6,758 bases of DNA from NCBI GenBank assembly GCA_937921835.1, contig CAKZVG010000376.1, forward strand, positions 1 to 6,758, written 5' to 3'. The translations under genes and the position numbers were made by a program. The number at the start of each line of letters is the position of its first letter. Positions within the stretch are counted from its first letter, which is position 1. Shown here in pieces: positions 1 through 5,547 of this stretch. The stretch is from an uncultured Bryobacteraceae bacterium (lineage in GTDB: Bacteria > Acidobacteriota > Terriglobia > Bryobacterales > Bryobacteraceae). A model generated the notes under the pieces. It saw only the letters and a list, made by a program, of their open reading frames with translations. It was not told where the DNA came from and made no database searches.

Positions 1-494
1 ATATACTCCATTACGAAGTAGGGCGTTCCGCCGGGCGTCGCCCCACCGTCCAGCAGGCGGGCGATGTTGGGGTGATCGAGACTGGCCAGGATCTGGCGCT
101 CGTGGCGGAACCGGCGCAGGATGAACTCGTTCTCCATGCCGCGGCGGACGATCTTTACCGCCGCCTGCTGCTGGAAGTGGCCATCGGCGCGTTCGGCGCG
201 GTACACGGCGCCCATTCCGCCGTGGCCGATGGCGGCGGAGATGCGGTAAGGGCCGAGACGCATGCCAATGGCCGGATCGGGCAGGGAAGCGATGACGCCG
301 GCGCGCCGTTCGAGCACCGGGTCTTCGATGAAACCGCCCGCCTCCTCGCCCGCCTGGAGCAGGCTCTCGACTTCGCGGCGCAGTTCCAGGTCGCCGCCGC
401 AGGCCGCGGCGAGTCTGGCGGCGCGCTCCAGGCGCGGCAAATCGCACACGCGCTGGAAGACCTCCTTGACCAGCCGCCAACGCTCCGGGGTCAT
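1..494 (-). CDS. Serine/threonine protein kinase, N-terminal part (cut by window edge)
   Basis: This is the first 164 codons of a Hanks-type (PknB-like) Ser/Thr kinase, which transfers phosphate from ATP to Ser/Thr on target proteins. Residues 1-60 are a helical module (WRLVKEVFQR..., LRREVESLLQAGEEAGGF) that commonly precedes the kinase domain in acidobacterial kinases. The catalytic domain begins near residue 81 (LGPYRI). It shows a glycine-rich loop GHGGMGAVY (90-98), the ATP-anchoring lysine K114 in AAVKIV, and a hinge-like YFVMEY ending at residue 164. The catalytic HRD and DFG motifs lie outside the window, so activity cannot be judged. The ATG at 494 is chosen because it begins the conserved N-terminal module. 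It sits 13 nt after the stop of the sigma-factor gene with no strong Shine-Dalgarno, so the two are probably one operon with coupled translation. The rest of the protein, often a membrane segment plus TPR or WD/PD40 repeats in this family, is not visible. Confidence 0.93.
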   Translation of the reverse strand, partial: MTPERWRLVKEVFQRVCDLPRLERAARLAAACGGDLELRREVESLLQAGEEAGGFIEDPVLERRAGVIASLPDPAIGMRLGPYRISAAIGHGGMGAVYRAERADGHFQQQAAVKIVRRGMENEFILRRFRHERQILASLDHPNIARLLDGGATPGGTPYFVMEY

Positions 495-507
495 CGTGGC
501 GCGCCGG

Positions 508-1104
508 TCAGGCGCTGGCCGCGGCGCCCGTGATCTCGCGGAAAAGCCAGGCCTTGGCCATGACCCAGTCCCGCTTCACCGTCGCCGGCGAGATGTGAAG
601 CACCTCGGCCGTCTCGTCGATCGACAGGCCGGCAAAGTAGCGCAGTTCGACGATCCGGCCCTGCTGCGGATCGATCTCCGCCAGCCGGTTGAGCGCGTCA
701 TCGAGCGCCAGCAGGTCCAGGTCGGGCTGGTTCTCCGGGGATGCCAACGCCTCGTCGAGCGACAGCTTCACGGCGCCCGATCCACGCTTGGCCGCCTGGT
801 GAGCGCGGGCGTGGTCAACCAGGATCCGGCGGATCATCTGCGCCGCGACGCCGAAAAAATGCGAACGGTTCTGCCAGTGGACGTCCCGCTGGCTGATCAG
901 CCTGAGGTAGGCCTCGTGGACCAGCGCGGTGCTCTGAAGCGTGTGGTCCGGCCGCTCCCGGCTCAGGTAGCGCGAAGCCAGCCGGTGCAGTTCGTCGTAG
1001 ACCAGAGGCATCAGGGCCTCAAGCGCGCTTGTGTCCCCGTTGCTCCAATCCTTGAGGAGCCGCGTGACATCCTGCGGCGGTTGCGAATCCACGGCGACTC
1101 TCAT
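508..1104 (-). CDS. ECF-family RNA polymerase sigma factor (TIGR02999 / Sigma70_ECF type)
   Basis: This 198-residue alternative sigma factor should direct RNA polymerase to a specific promoter set. Region 2 spans about residues 28-105 (LMPLVYDELHRLASRYL, LQSTALVHEAYLRL, HFFGVAAQMIRRILVDHAR). A variable linker covers about 106-132. Region 4 spans about 135-192, with a helix-turn-helix in LSIDETAEVLHISPATVKRDW that would read the -35 element. These motifs match the ECF subgroup typical of Acidobacteria and Planctomycetes. No anti-sigma gene is visible. The next gene (13 nt away) is a Ser/Thr kinase, and in this subgroup control by a neighbouring kinase is commonly proposed. ATG at 1104 is the likely start. 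A GTG at codon 5 (1092-1090) is an alternative, because a good -10-like hexamer overlaps the ATG. The same reading frame stays open for almost 3 kb upstream, but that part is antisense to other genes and has no sigma homology. Confidence 0.94.
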   Translation of the reverse strand: MRVAVDSQPPQDVTRLLKDWSNGDTSALEALMPLVYDELHRLASRYLSRERPDHTLQSTALVHEAYLRLISQRDVHWQNRSHFFGVAAQMIRRILVDHARAHQAAKRGSGAVKLSLDEALASPENQPDLDLLALDDALNRLAEIDPQQGRIVELRYFAGLSIDETAEVLHISPATVKRDWVMAKAWLFREITGAAASA

Positions 1105-1111
1105 TGTATCA
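1103..1111 (-). promoter_or_regulatory. Extended -10-like element overlapping the sigma-factor start codon
   Basis: Reading the minus strand, TGATACAAT contains TACAAT (5 of 6 matches to TATAAT) preceded by TG at the extended -10 position. It overlaps the ATG at 1104-1102, so a transcript from it would begin inside the gene and would need the GTG at codon 5. I see no good -35. It may instead be a chance or regulatory copy of the TGATACAA octamer repeated 49 bp upstream. Confidence 0.25.
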
Positions 1112-1151
1112 ACCCCGGCCCGGCCTGAGCCGATTCGCCGGGTTTTTCCGC

Positions 1152-1160
1152 GTTGTATCA
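1152..1160 (-). promoter_or_regulatory. Candidate extended -10 promoter for the sigma factor-kinase operon
   Basis: The minus strand reads TGATACAAC. TACAAC matches four of six -10 consensus positions and carries the extended TG. Transcription would start near 1145 and give a leader of about 40 nt before the ATG at 1104. No TTGACA-like -35 is seen at 16-18 bp. The octamer TGATACAA is repeated exactly at 1104-1111. This is the better-placed of the two copies for conventional expression. Confidence 0.3.
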
Positions 1161-1222
1161 GTGAGGCCGCCGGGATTGAGGTCCGCGGGAAAGCACCCAG
1201 GCGGGAGTAGTCATCCCGCTTG

Positions 1223-1232
1223 GGAGCGCTCC
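1223..1232. repeat. Perfect 10-bp palindrome, possible operator
   Basis: GGAGCGCTCC is its own reverse complement. It lies about 120 bp upstream of the sigma-factor start. A dimeric regulator could bind such a site, but no second copy was noticed and the match could be due to composition. Confidence 0.3.
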
Positions 1233-1254
1233 GGACACCTTCAGCGGTTGAGGC

Positions 1255-1274
1255 GCCGGACAGATCCGGCTTTT
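1255..1274 (+). terminator. Weak terminator-like hairpin with a short T run
   Basis: GCCGGA and TCCGGC form a perfect 6-bp stem with the 4-nt loop CAGA, followed directly by TTTT on the plus strand. The stem and T run are both short. No plus-strand gene lies upstream in this window, so there is no obvious transcript to end. It may simply be one of the many GC-rich inverted repeats here. Confidence 0.15.
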
Positions 1275-1299
1275 GGAGGGCCTCCCGCTGATGCAGCCG

Positions 1300-1331
1300 G
1301 GGGGGACGGCTGGCCGTAGCCGCCTCCCCCC
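1300..1331. repeat. Imperfect inverted repeat (11-bp stem, CC bulge)
   Basis: GGGGGGA (1300-1306) pairs with TCCCCCC (1325-1331), and CGGC (1307-1310) pairs with GCCG (1319-1322). This leaves a two-base CC bulge and an 8-nt loop. It would be a very stable hairpin in RNA. No T run follows on either strand, so it is not a standard terminator. Confidence 0.4.
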
Positions 1332-1492
1332 ACGGGTGAGGCGTGGATTCGGCCAGAGGTTTTCGCCGGGTTGCCACCCTGACCGCACATCCATGATCTT
1401 CCGGTTCCGGCGCGAGTGATTGAGCACCCGGAGCGGCTTCGAACGGCTCGGGTGGCGGCGCCCCGGTCAACCGGGGACACGCCGTCAGGCCG

Positions 1493-1523
1493 CGGTCCCG
1501 GCTCTGGCCGTGCGCCGGGACTG
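1493..1523. repeat. Inverted repeat upstream of the methyltransferase (10-bp stem with one G-T pair)
   Basis: CGGTCCCGGC (1493-1502) pairs with GCCGGGACTG (1514-1523), with one G-T pair and an 11-nt loop. It lies about 60 bp upstream of the methyltransferase start. It could be a leader structure if transcription begins further upstream, or a binding site. It follows the tighter hairpin at 1461-1476. Confidence 0.4.
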
Positions 1524-1572
1524 GAGCGCCCGATCGCGCCCCGCTTCCAGCGCCGTGCCGCGCCCCCTCCGC

Positions 1573-1578
1573 TATCCT
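1573..1578 (+). promoter_or_regulatory. Possible -10 element directly before the methyltransferase start
   Basis: TATCCT (4 of 6 to TATAAT) ends three bases before the ATG at 1582. Transcription would begin around 1585, at the GTG second codon, implying a leaderless mRNA. No good -35 at the right spacing and no extended TG are seen. The main support is the similar placement of better -10 elements before the PEGA kinase and pyrE. Confidence 0.2.
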
Positions 1579-1581
1579 GAA

Positions 1582-2358
1582 ATGGTGCCGGACCCCGCCG
1601 ACAACCTGGCCCGCGAACGCGACCACCACGACCGCCTGTACTCCGGCTTCGCGCAAGCCCATTTCGCCAAGCCCGCTGTCGCGGCCTTTCGCCGCCACTA
1701 CGCCCGGCGCTTCGCCCGCCGCGTCCGTCCTCCCGCGGGCGCCCGCATCCTCAGCGCCGGCTGTGGCATCGGCGACTTCGAACTGCTCCTCGCCCCGCTG
1801 GCGGCGGAGATCCTGGGGATCGATCTCTCCCCCCTCGCCATCGAGGAGGCCCGTGCTGCCGCCGCCCGCCAGGGCGTCCGCAACGTCCGCTTCGAGTGCA
1901 CCGGCTACGCCTCCGCCGCCCTTCCCGCCGGCGCTTTCGATGTCGTGCTGGCCAAGTTCTTCCTCCACCACCTTGGCCCGGCGGCGCTTGAGGACTTCGC
2001 CCTCCGCGCCCGCGTCTGGCTCAAACCGGGTGGCTGCCTCTACGCGCTCGATCCCAGCCGCTTCCGCCTGACCGGCGCGCTCGGGCGCTTGCTGATCCCC
2101 GCCCGCATGGCCCGCTTCCAGACCGAGGACGAGGCGCCGGTCGACGCCCGCCGGCTGCGCCGCGTCTTCGAGCAGGCCGGTTTTCAGGCTGAAACGCGCA
2201 TGTACGATTTTGTTTCCACGCCGCTGGCCGGCCTCTTCCCCTCCTGGCGCTCCGGCTATCATCTCGCCCGCGCCGCCGACGAGATCCTGGTGCGCCTGCC
2301 CGGCCTTTCCTTCTTCGGAAGCAACGTCGAACTCCTGGCCCGCGCGCCAGGCGCGTAA
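1582..2358 (+). CDS. Class I SAM-dependent methyltransferase (Methyltransf_11/25-like)
   Basis: This 258-residue cytosolic protein should transfer a methyl group from S-adenosylmethionine; the acceptor is unknown. The Rossmann-fold SAM site is clear: motif I ILSAGCGIGDFE (56-67), an acidic residue after strand 2 in GIDLS (D81, ribose binding), the strand-4 motif AFDVVLAKFFLHHL (118-131), and LKPGGCLYALDP (147-158). The C-terminal 90 residues (RRLRRVFEQAGFQAE, then a Trp/Tyr-rich part ending SNVELLARA) resemble the substrate-side cap of small-molecule or lipid methyltransferases, but I cannot name a substrate. The frame is open from a TTG at 1420, yet the extra 54 residues are Arg/Pro-rich without homology, so the ATG at 1582 is preferred because it begins a natural-looking helix (DNLARERDHHDRLY). 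It ends 42 nt before the PEGA kinase start; that gap carries a separate promoter candidate. Confidence 0.9.
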   Translation: MVPDPADNLARERDHHDRLYSGFAQAHFAKPAVAAFRRHYARRFARRVRPPAGARILSAGCGIGDFELLLAPLAAEILGIDLSPLAIEEARAAAARQGVRNVRFECTGYASAALPAGAFDVVLAKFFLHHLGPAALEDFALRARVWLKPGGCLYALDPSRFRLTGALGRLLIPARMARFQTEDEAPVDARRLRRVFEQAGFQAETRMYDFVSTPLAGLFPSWRSGYHLARAADEILVRLPGLSFFGSNVELLARAPGA

Positions 2359-2363
2359 ACGTC

Positions 2364-2391
2364 TTGGCGTGCCCCTGCCGTGCGCTACAAT
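2364..2391 (+). promoter_or_regulatory. Candidate sigma-70-type promoter for the PEGA kinase
   Basis: A -35-like TTGGCG (2364-2369; 4 of 6 to TTGACA) and a -10 TACAAT (2386-2391; 5 of 6) are separated by 16 bp. The start of transcription would fall near 2398, two or three bases before the ATG at 2401, implying an mRNA with almost no leader. The element lies between the methyltransferase stop (2358) and the kinase start. It is the most complete promoter candidate in the window. Confidence 0.5.
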
Positions 2392-2400
2392 GGGCGCAAA

Positions 2401-4164
2401 ATGCAGCAAATTGGGCGCTACCAGATCGTGGGTGAGTTGGGGCGCGGCGCGATGGGAATTGTCTACCGCGCCCTCGATCCCGCCATTGGCCGCACCATTG
2501 CGATCAAGACCATCCGGCTCTCCGATCTCACCGATCCCTCCGAGCGCGAGCGCCTGCGCGAACGCCTGGTGCGCGAAGCCCAGTCCGCCGGCATCCTGTC
2601 CCACCCCGGCATCGTCACCATTTACGACATCGCCCAGGAGCAGGACATGGCTTACATCTTCATGGAATTCGTCGGCGGGCCACCGCTCGAAAAGCTGCTC
2701 CAGTCCGATACCCCCCCGGATGGAGAAGCTCTTCTCGCCATCCTTCAGCAGACGGCGGCCGCGCTCGACTACGCTCACCGCAAAGGCATCGTCCACCGCG
2801 ACATCAAGCCAGCCAATATCATGATCGCCGAGGACGGCGCCGCCAAAATCACCGACTTCGGCGTCGCCAAGATCCTGTCGCAGCAGATGACACAGGCCGG
2901 GGCCATGATGGGCACTCCCAGCTACATGTCCCCCGAGCAGGTCCAGGGCGCGCCCGTCGACGGGCGCGCCGACCAGTTCGCGCTTGCCGTCATCGCCTAC
3001 GAACTTCTCACCGGTGAAAAGCCCTTCGCCGCCGAACACCTTCCCACACTGCTCTACAAGATTGTCCGCGAGGAACCCGCCGCTCCGCAGCGCCTCAATC
3101 CCACCCTCGACGACTCGGTCGAAGCCGTCCTGCGCCGCGCTCTCGCCAAGTCGCCCGAGGACCGTTATCCGACCTGCGCCGACTTCGTTTCGGCCCTCGC
3201 CGCCGCCTGCCGCGCCCGTCCCGGCTGGCGCGCTATCCCGCGCGGCAGCAGCCACGCCATGCCCACCGTCGCCACCACCGGTTCCGGCACACCCGTCCCG
3301 GCGGAATACTCCGCTCCCGAGACGCCGCCGCCGCACGAGCCGGTCCCTGCCGCTGCACCAATCGAATCCACCGGGACCCTTGAATCCGCCAGGACCGCCC
3401 CGCGCCGCCACCGCCCGCGCCTGGAAGACGAGGAAGCCGCCCGCGAAGCGCGACGAAGAAACCTCGCGCTTGCCGCCGCCGCCATGGTCCTGGTGGTTGT
3501 GATCGGATTCGGCGCTTGGCAGTTCCTTGGCCGCTCCGCCCCCCCGCGCGCCGAACCCACACCGCCCGCCGCCGCCGAGCCGGTTCCGCCAACGCCCGCG
3601 CCCGTCGCACAGCGGCCCAGCCCCGCCGGAGATCCGATTCCCCCGCCCGCGGCGCCGCCGGTCCGGGAACCGGCCGCCGGCCCGGATCCCGGCTCGCCAC
3701 CCAAACCGCCGCCCCGCGCCGAGCCGTCCAAGCCTGCCCCAGCCGCGGCGCACCCGGTCCGGATCACCAGTTCCCCGCCCGGCGCCCTGGTAGTGTTGAA
3801 TAACGACGACGCGCTGCGCTGCACTACCCCCTGCGCGCTTGAACTGCCGGCCGGGCGCCACACCATGACCGTCACCCTCGACGGCCACCGCCGCGCCGCC
3901 CGCATTTTTCAGGTTCCCGAGGAGAGCGTCCAAAGCATCGCCATGGAGCGCCTCATGGGCCGCCTCAGCATCCGTACCACGCCGCCGGGCGCGGCCATCT
4001 ACGTCAACGGCGGACTCCGCCCCGAGCGCACCCCCGCCCTTCTCTCCCTGCCCGCCGGCCGCCACAGGATCGCCGTCGTGCGCGAAGGCTTCCCCCGCCA
4101 GGAAGAAGAAGTCGTCATCCGCGACGGAGGACTCAGCGATCTGGAATGGGCCTGGCAGCCGTAG
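2401..4164 (+). CDS. Membrane-anchored serine/threonine protein kinase with two PEGA domains
   Basis: This 587-residue PknB-type kinase phosphorylates Ser/Thr on target proteins. The cytoplasmic kinase domain spans about residues 7-268 and looks fully active: glycine loop GRGAMGIVY (14-22), K36 in IAIK, HRDIKPAN with catalytic D134, DFG at 152-154, and the activation-segment end MSPEQ (176-180). A basic stretch RRR (351-353) precedes a single transmembrane helix at about 355-377. A Pro/Ala-rich linker follows (about 378-450), then two PEGA-type beta repeats, VRITSSPPGALVVL... (452-520) and RLSIRTTPPGAAIYVNG... (521-587), expected outside the cytoplasmic membrane. PEGA modules occur in many surface sensors, so a role in sensing a cell-wall or envelope cue is an inference. 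ATG at 2401 is preferred over an in-frame GTG at 2380, because the latter lies on the predicted promoter and the kinase domain starts directly after 2401. No Shine-Dalgarno is evident. The stop abuts the truA stop of the opposite strand. Confidence 0.95.
   Translation: MQQIGRYQIVGELGRGAMGIVYRALDPAIGRTIAIKTIRLSDLTDPSERERLRERLVREAQSAGILSHPGIVTIYDIAQEQDMAYIFMEFVGGPPLEKLLQSDTPPDGEALLAILQQTAAALDYAHRKGIVHRDIKPANIMIAEDGAAKITDFGVAKILSQQMTQAGAMMGTPSYMSPEQVQGAPVDGRADQFALAVIAYELLTGEKPFAAEHLPTLLYKIVREEPAAPQRLNPTLDDSVEAVLRRALAKSPEDRYPTCADFVSALAAACRARPGWRAIPRGSSHAMPTVATTGSGTPVPAEYSAPETPPPHEPVPAAAPIESTGTLESARTAPRRHRPRLEDEEAAREARRRNLALAAAAMVLVVVIGFGAWQFLGRSAPPRAEPTPPAAAEPVPPTPAPVAQRPSPAGDPIPPPAAPPVREPAAGPDPGSPPKPPPRAEPSKPAPAAAHPVRITSSPPGALVVLNNDDALRCTTPCALELPAGRHTMTVTLDGHRRAARIFQVPEESVQSIAMERLMGRLSIRTTPPGAAIYVNGGLRPERTPALLSLPAGRHRIAVVREGFPRQEEEVVIRDGGLSDLEWAWQP
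3532..3750 (+). repeat. Low-complexity Pro/Ala-rich linker coding segment
   Basis: This part of the PEGA kinase gene encodes a stretch of mostly Pro, Ala, Arg and Glu (PPAAAEPVPP, PPPAAPP and similar), with no repeat unit of constant length. It probably forms an extended spacer that carries the PEGA domains away from the membrane. Its GC-rich, repetitive nature makes it prone to length change and sequencing error, though the frame is intact here. Confidence 0.6.
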
Positions 4165-4908
4165 TCAGTACTCGACTTCGGCCAGGAACAAGCCGCGCGC
4201 CGGGGCGCTGGGGCCGGCTTTTGCTTTGCTGCCGGGCGCAAGCAGTTCCCGCAGAGTGTCGATGGTGGCGTTGTGCTTGCCTACTTCGAGGAGCGAGCCG
4301 GTGAGGTTGCGCACCATGTGCTTGAGGAAGCCGCTGCCGCGCACGCGGTAGAGCAGGCGCTCGCCGGCGTCCTCGATGCGCGAGGAGAAGATCCTCCGCA
4401 CCTTCGAGCCGCCGAGCGCGTCCTTCTCGTCCGCCGCCGCGAAGGCCGAGAAGTCGTGCTCGCCTTCAAAGACCGGGGCGGTTTCCGCCATCGCCGCCAC
4501 GTCGAGCGGGTAGGGGTAATGATAGACGAAGTGGCGCACAAAGGGCGGGCACACTTCGGCCCGCCACAGGCGGTACTCGTAGGTCTTGGCGCGGGCCTGG
4601 AAACGGGGGTGGAAATCCTGGGCGGCCTCCTCGACCGCGGTCACCCGGATGGCCGGAGGCAGCAGGCGGTTCATGGCTTTTCTCAGGTTCGGCAGCGGAA
4701 TGGGATTGGCGATGGTGAACGCCGCCACCTGCGCCAGCGCGTGCACGCCGGCGTCGGTGCGCCCGGAGCCCGCCACCGCCACCCGCGCGCCTTCGATTTC
4801 GCTCACCACGTCTTCGAGCGCGCCCTGGATGGTCGCCAGTCCAGGCTGCACCTGCCAGCCGTGGAAATCCGTACCGTCGTAGGCGAGGGTGATTTTGATG
4901 CGGCGCAT
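4165..4908 (-). CDS. truA: tRNA pseudouridine(38-40) synthase TruA
   Basis: This 247-residue enzyme isomerises uridine to pseudouridine at positions 38-40 in the anticodon arm of tRNAs, in the cytoplasm. The family signature is complete: N-terminal KITLAYDGTDFHGWQ (5-19), GSGRTDAGVHA with the catalytic aspartate D52, KTYEYRLW (108-115), HDFSAF (151-156) and GSGFLKHMVRN (191-201). The length is normal for bacterial TruA. The ATG at 4908 starts seven bases after the pyrE stop (TAA, 4918-4916), so the two genes are very likely co-transcribed and may be translationally coupled; there is no clear Shine-Dalgarno in the gap. Its TGA stop (4167-4165) directly abuts the PEGA kinase TAG (4162-4164), leaving no room for a terminator between the convergent genes. 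Confidence 0.97.
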   Translation of the reverse strand: MRRIKITLAYDGTDFHGWQVQPGLATIQGALEDVVSEIEGARVAVAGSGRTDAGVHALAQVAAFTIANPIPLPNLRKAMNRLLPPAIRVTAVEEAAQDFHPRFQARAKTYEYRLWRAEVCPPFVRHFVYHYPYPLDVAAMAETAPVFEGEHDFSAFAAADEKDALGGSKVRRIFSSRIEDAGERLLYRVRGSGFLKHMVRNLTGSLLEVGKHNATIDTLRELLAPGSKAKAGPSAPARGLFLAEVEY

Positions 4909-4915
4909 CCGGACG

Positions 4916-5521
4916 TTACGCGGAAGGTCCCGGGGGCCGCGATCCTGGCTTCTCGACCGGCAGGCCCCGCGCGCAGAGCTCGCAGGCTTCCGGCGGATGG
5001 GCCACCACCGAGAGGGTCACCAGCGCCACCCGCGGCACGCCCAAATCCGCCGCGCCGCCGCTGCGGTCGATGATCGAGCCCGCCGCCGCGACGTCGGCGC
5101 CGGCGGCCGTGAGGAGTTCCACAACTTCGCGCGAGCTGCCGCCGGTGGTCACCACGTCCTCGACCACCGCGACCGATTCGCCGGGATCGACCGCGAACCC
5201 GCGCCGCAGCGTCATGCGGCCGCCGGCATCGCGCTCGGTGAAGATGAAGCGCGCCCCCAGCGCGCGGGCCACTTCGTGCCCGATGATGAGTCCGCCGATG
5301 GCCGGAGAGGCGACCGCGGCGGCCTTTCCGCCGGGCAGGAGCGGACGCATCCGCTCCGCCAGCGCCGAGCCGAGCCGCTCCGCATAGGCGGGGTACTGAA
5401 GCACCTTGGCGCACTGAAGATACTCCGGACTGTGCAGCCCGCTGGTCAGCCGGAAGTGCCCGCGCAGATAGGCGCCCGTCTCCTCGAAGAGTCGCATGAA
5501 CTCCGCGGCTTGTGGGTCCAT
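4916..5521 (-). CDS. pyrE: Orotate phosphoribosyltransferase PyrE (Thermus-type)
   Basis: This 201-residue enzyme joins orotate and PRPP to make orotidine 5'-phosphate in UMP synthesis. It has GHFRLTSGLHSPEYLQCA (21-38), the glycine-rich SPAIGGLIIGHEVA (72-85), a FTERDAGGRMTLRRGF loop (94-109) and the PRPP-binding signature VAVVEDVVTTGGSS (117-130). It ends with a Cys-containing EACELCARGLPVEKPGSR segment. The ERxxGxMxLRRGF loop in place of the Salmonella/E. coli-type KxHG loop suggests the TIGR01367 (Thermus) subfamily, judged from memory. A TTG three codons upstream (5530) is in frame, but the ATG at 5521 is preferred because the upstream codons overlap the predicted -10. The gene lies 26 nt downstream of the TPR-gene stop on the same strand and 7 nt before truA. 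It probably heads a pyrE-truA transcript. Confidence 0.96.
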   Translation of the reverse strand: MDPQAAEFMRLFEETGAYLRGHFRLTSGLHSPEYLQCAKVLQYPAYAERLGSALAERMRPLLPGGKAAAVASPAIGGLIIGHEVARALGARFIFTERDAGGRMTLRRGFAVDPGESVAVVEDVVTTGGSSREVVELLTAAGADVAAAGSIIDRSGGAADLGVPRVALVTLSVVAHPPEACELCARGLPVEKPGSRPPGPSA

Positions 5522-5529
5522 CAGAAGCA

Positions 5530-5538
5530 ACTATAGCA
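5530..5538 (-). promoter_or_regulatory. Candidate extended -10 promoter for pyrE-truA
   Basis: The minus strand reads TGCTATAGT: TATAGT (5535-5530; 5 of 6 to TATAAT) with an extended TG motif. Transcription would start near 5523, about two bases before the ATG at 5521, implying a nearly leaderless mRNA. Upstream, TGGCTG at 5559-5554 is a poor -35 with an 18-bp spacer. The element sits in the 26-bp gap after the TPR gene. Confidence 0.45.
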
Positions 5539-5547
5539 GCGGCGCGC

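Larger units (their letters stand above)
1105..1581. other. Divergent intergenic region, no convincing gene, rich in GC inverted repeats
   Basis: These 477 bp separate the leftward sigma factor from the rightward methyltransferase. Short open frames exist on both strands, but their translations are Arg/Pro/Gly-rich and show no recognisable domain. The region holds many inverted repeats. There are hairpins at 1201-1219 (GCGGGA/TCCCGC, 7-nt loop), 1255-1270, 1300-1331, 1461-1476 (CCCCGGT/ACCGGGG, 2-nt loop) and 1493-1523, plus a perfect 10-bp palindrome at 1223-1232. I recognise no tRNA, rRNA, known riboswitch or insertion sequence. In DNA this GC-rich, 6-bp stems arise often by chance; only the longer ones carry weight. 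The segment could hold operators, an untranslated leader or a small RNA, but nothing seen decides between these. Confidence 0.6.

Noticed and set aside
72..1128. Plus-strand open frames opposite the kinase and sigma factor.
   Set aside because: They are composition-driven shadows. The minus-strand readings have catalytic and DNA-binding motifs, while these translations have none.
1158..1480. Small minus-strand open frames of 79-89 codons in the divergent intergenic region.
   Set aside because: They have no recognisable domain, Arg/Pro/Gly-rich composition, no ribosome site, and they overlap each other. Chance open frames of this size are expected at this GC content.
1420..1581. A 54-codon N-terminal extension of the methyltransferase from a TTG.
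   Set aside because: The extension is Arg/Pro-rich, overlaps two inverted repeats, and does not resemble a signal peptide or family domain. The ATG at 1582 fits the protein better.
1105..4065. A minus-strand frame that continues upstream from the sigma factor with no stop codon for nearly 3 kb, as if it were a giant fused protein of about 1185 residues.
   Set aside because: It is antisense to the methyltransferase and PEGA kinase, both of which have clear family motifs. The translation is Gly/Ala/Arg-rich without any domain. The lack of stops follows from the high GC content and C/G third positions of the genes opposite. Only the last 198 codons are real sigma factor.
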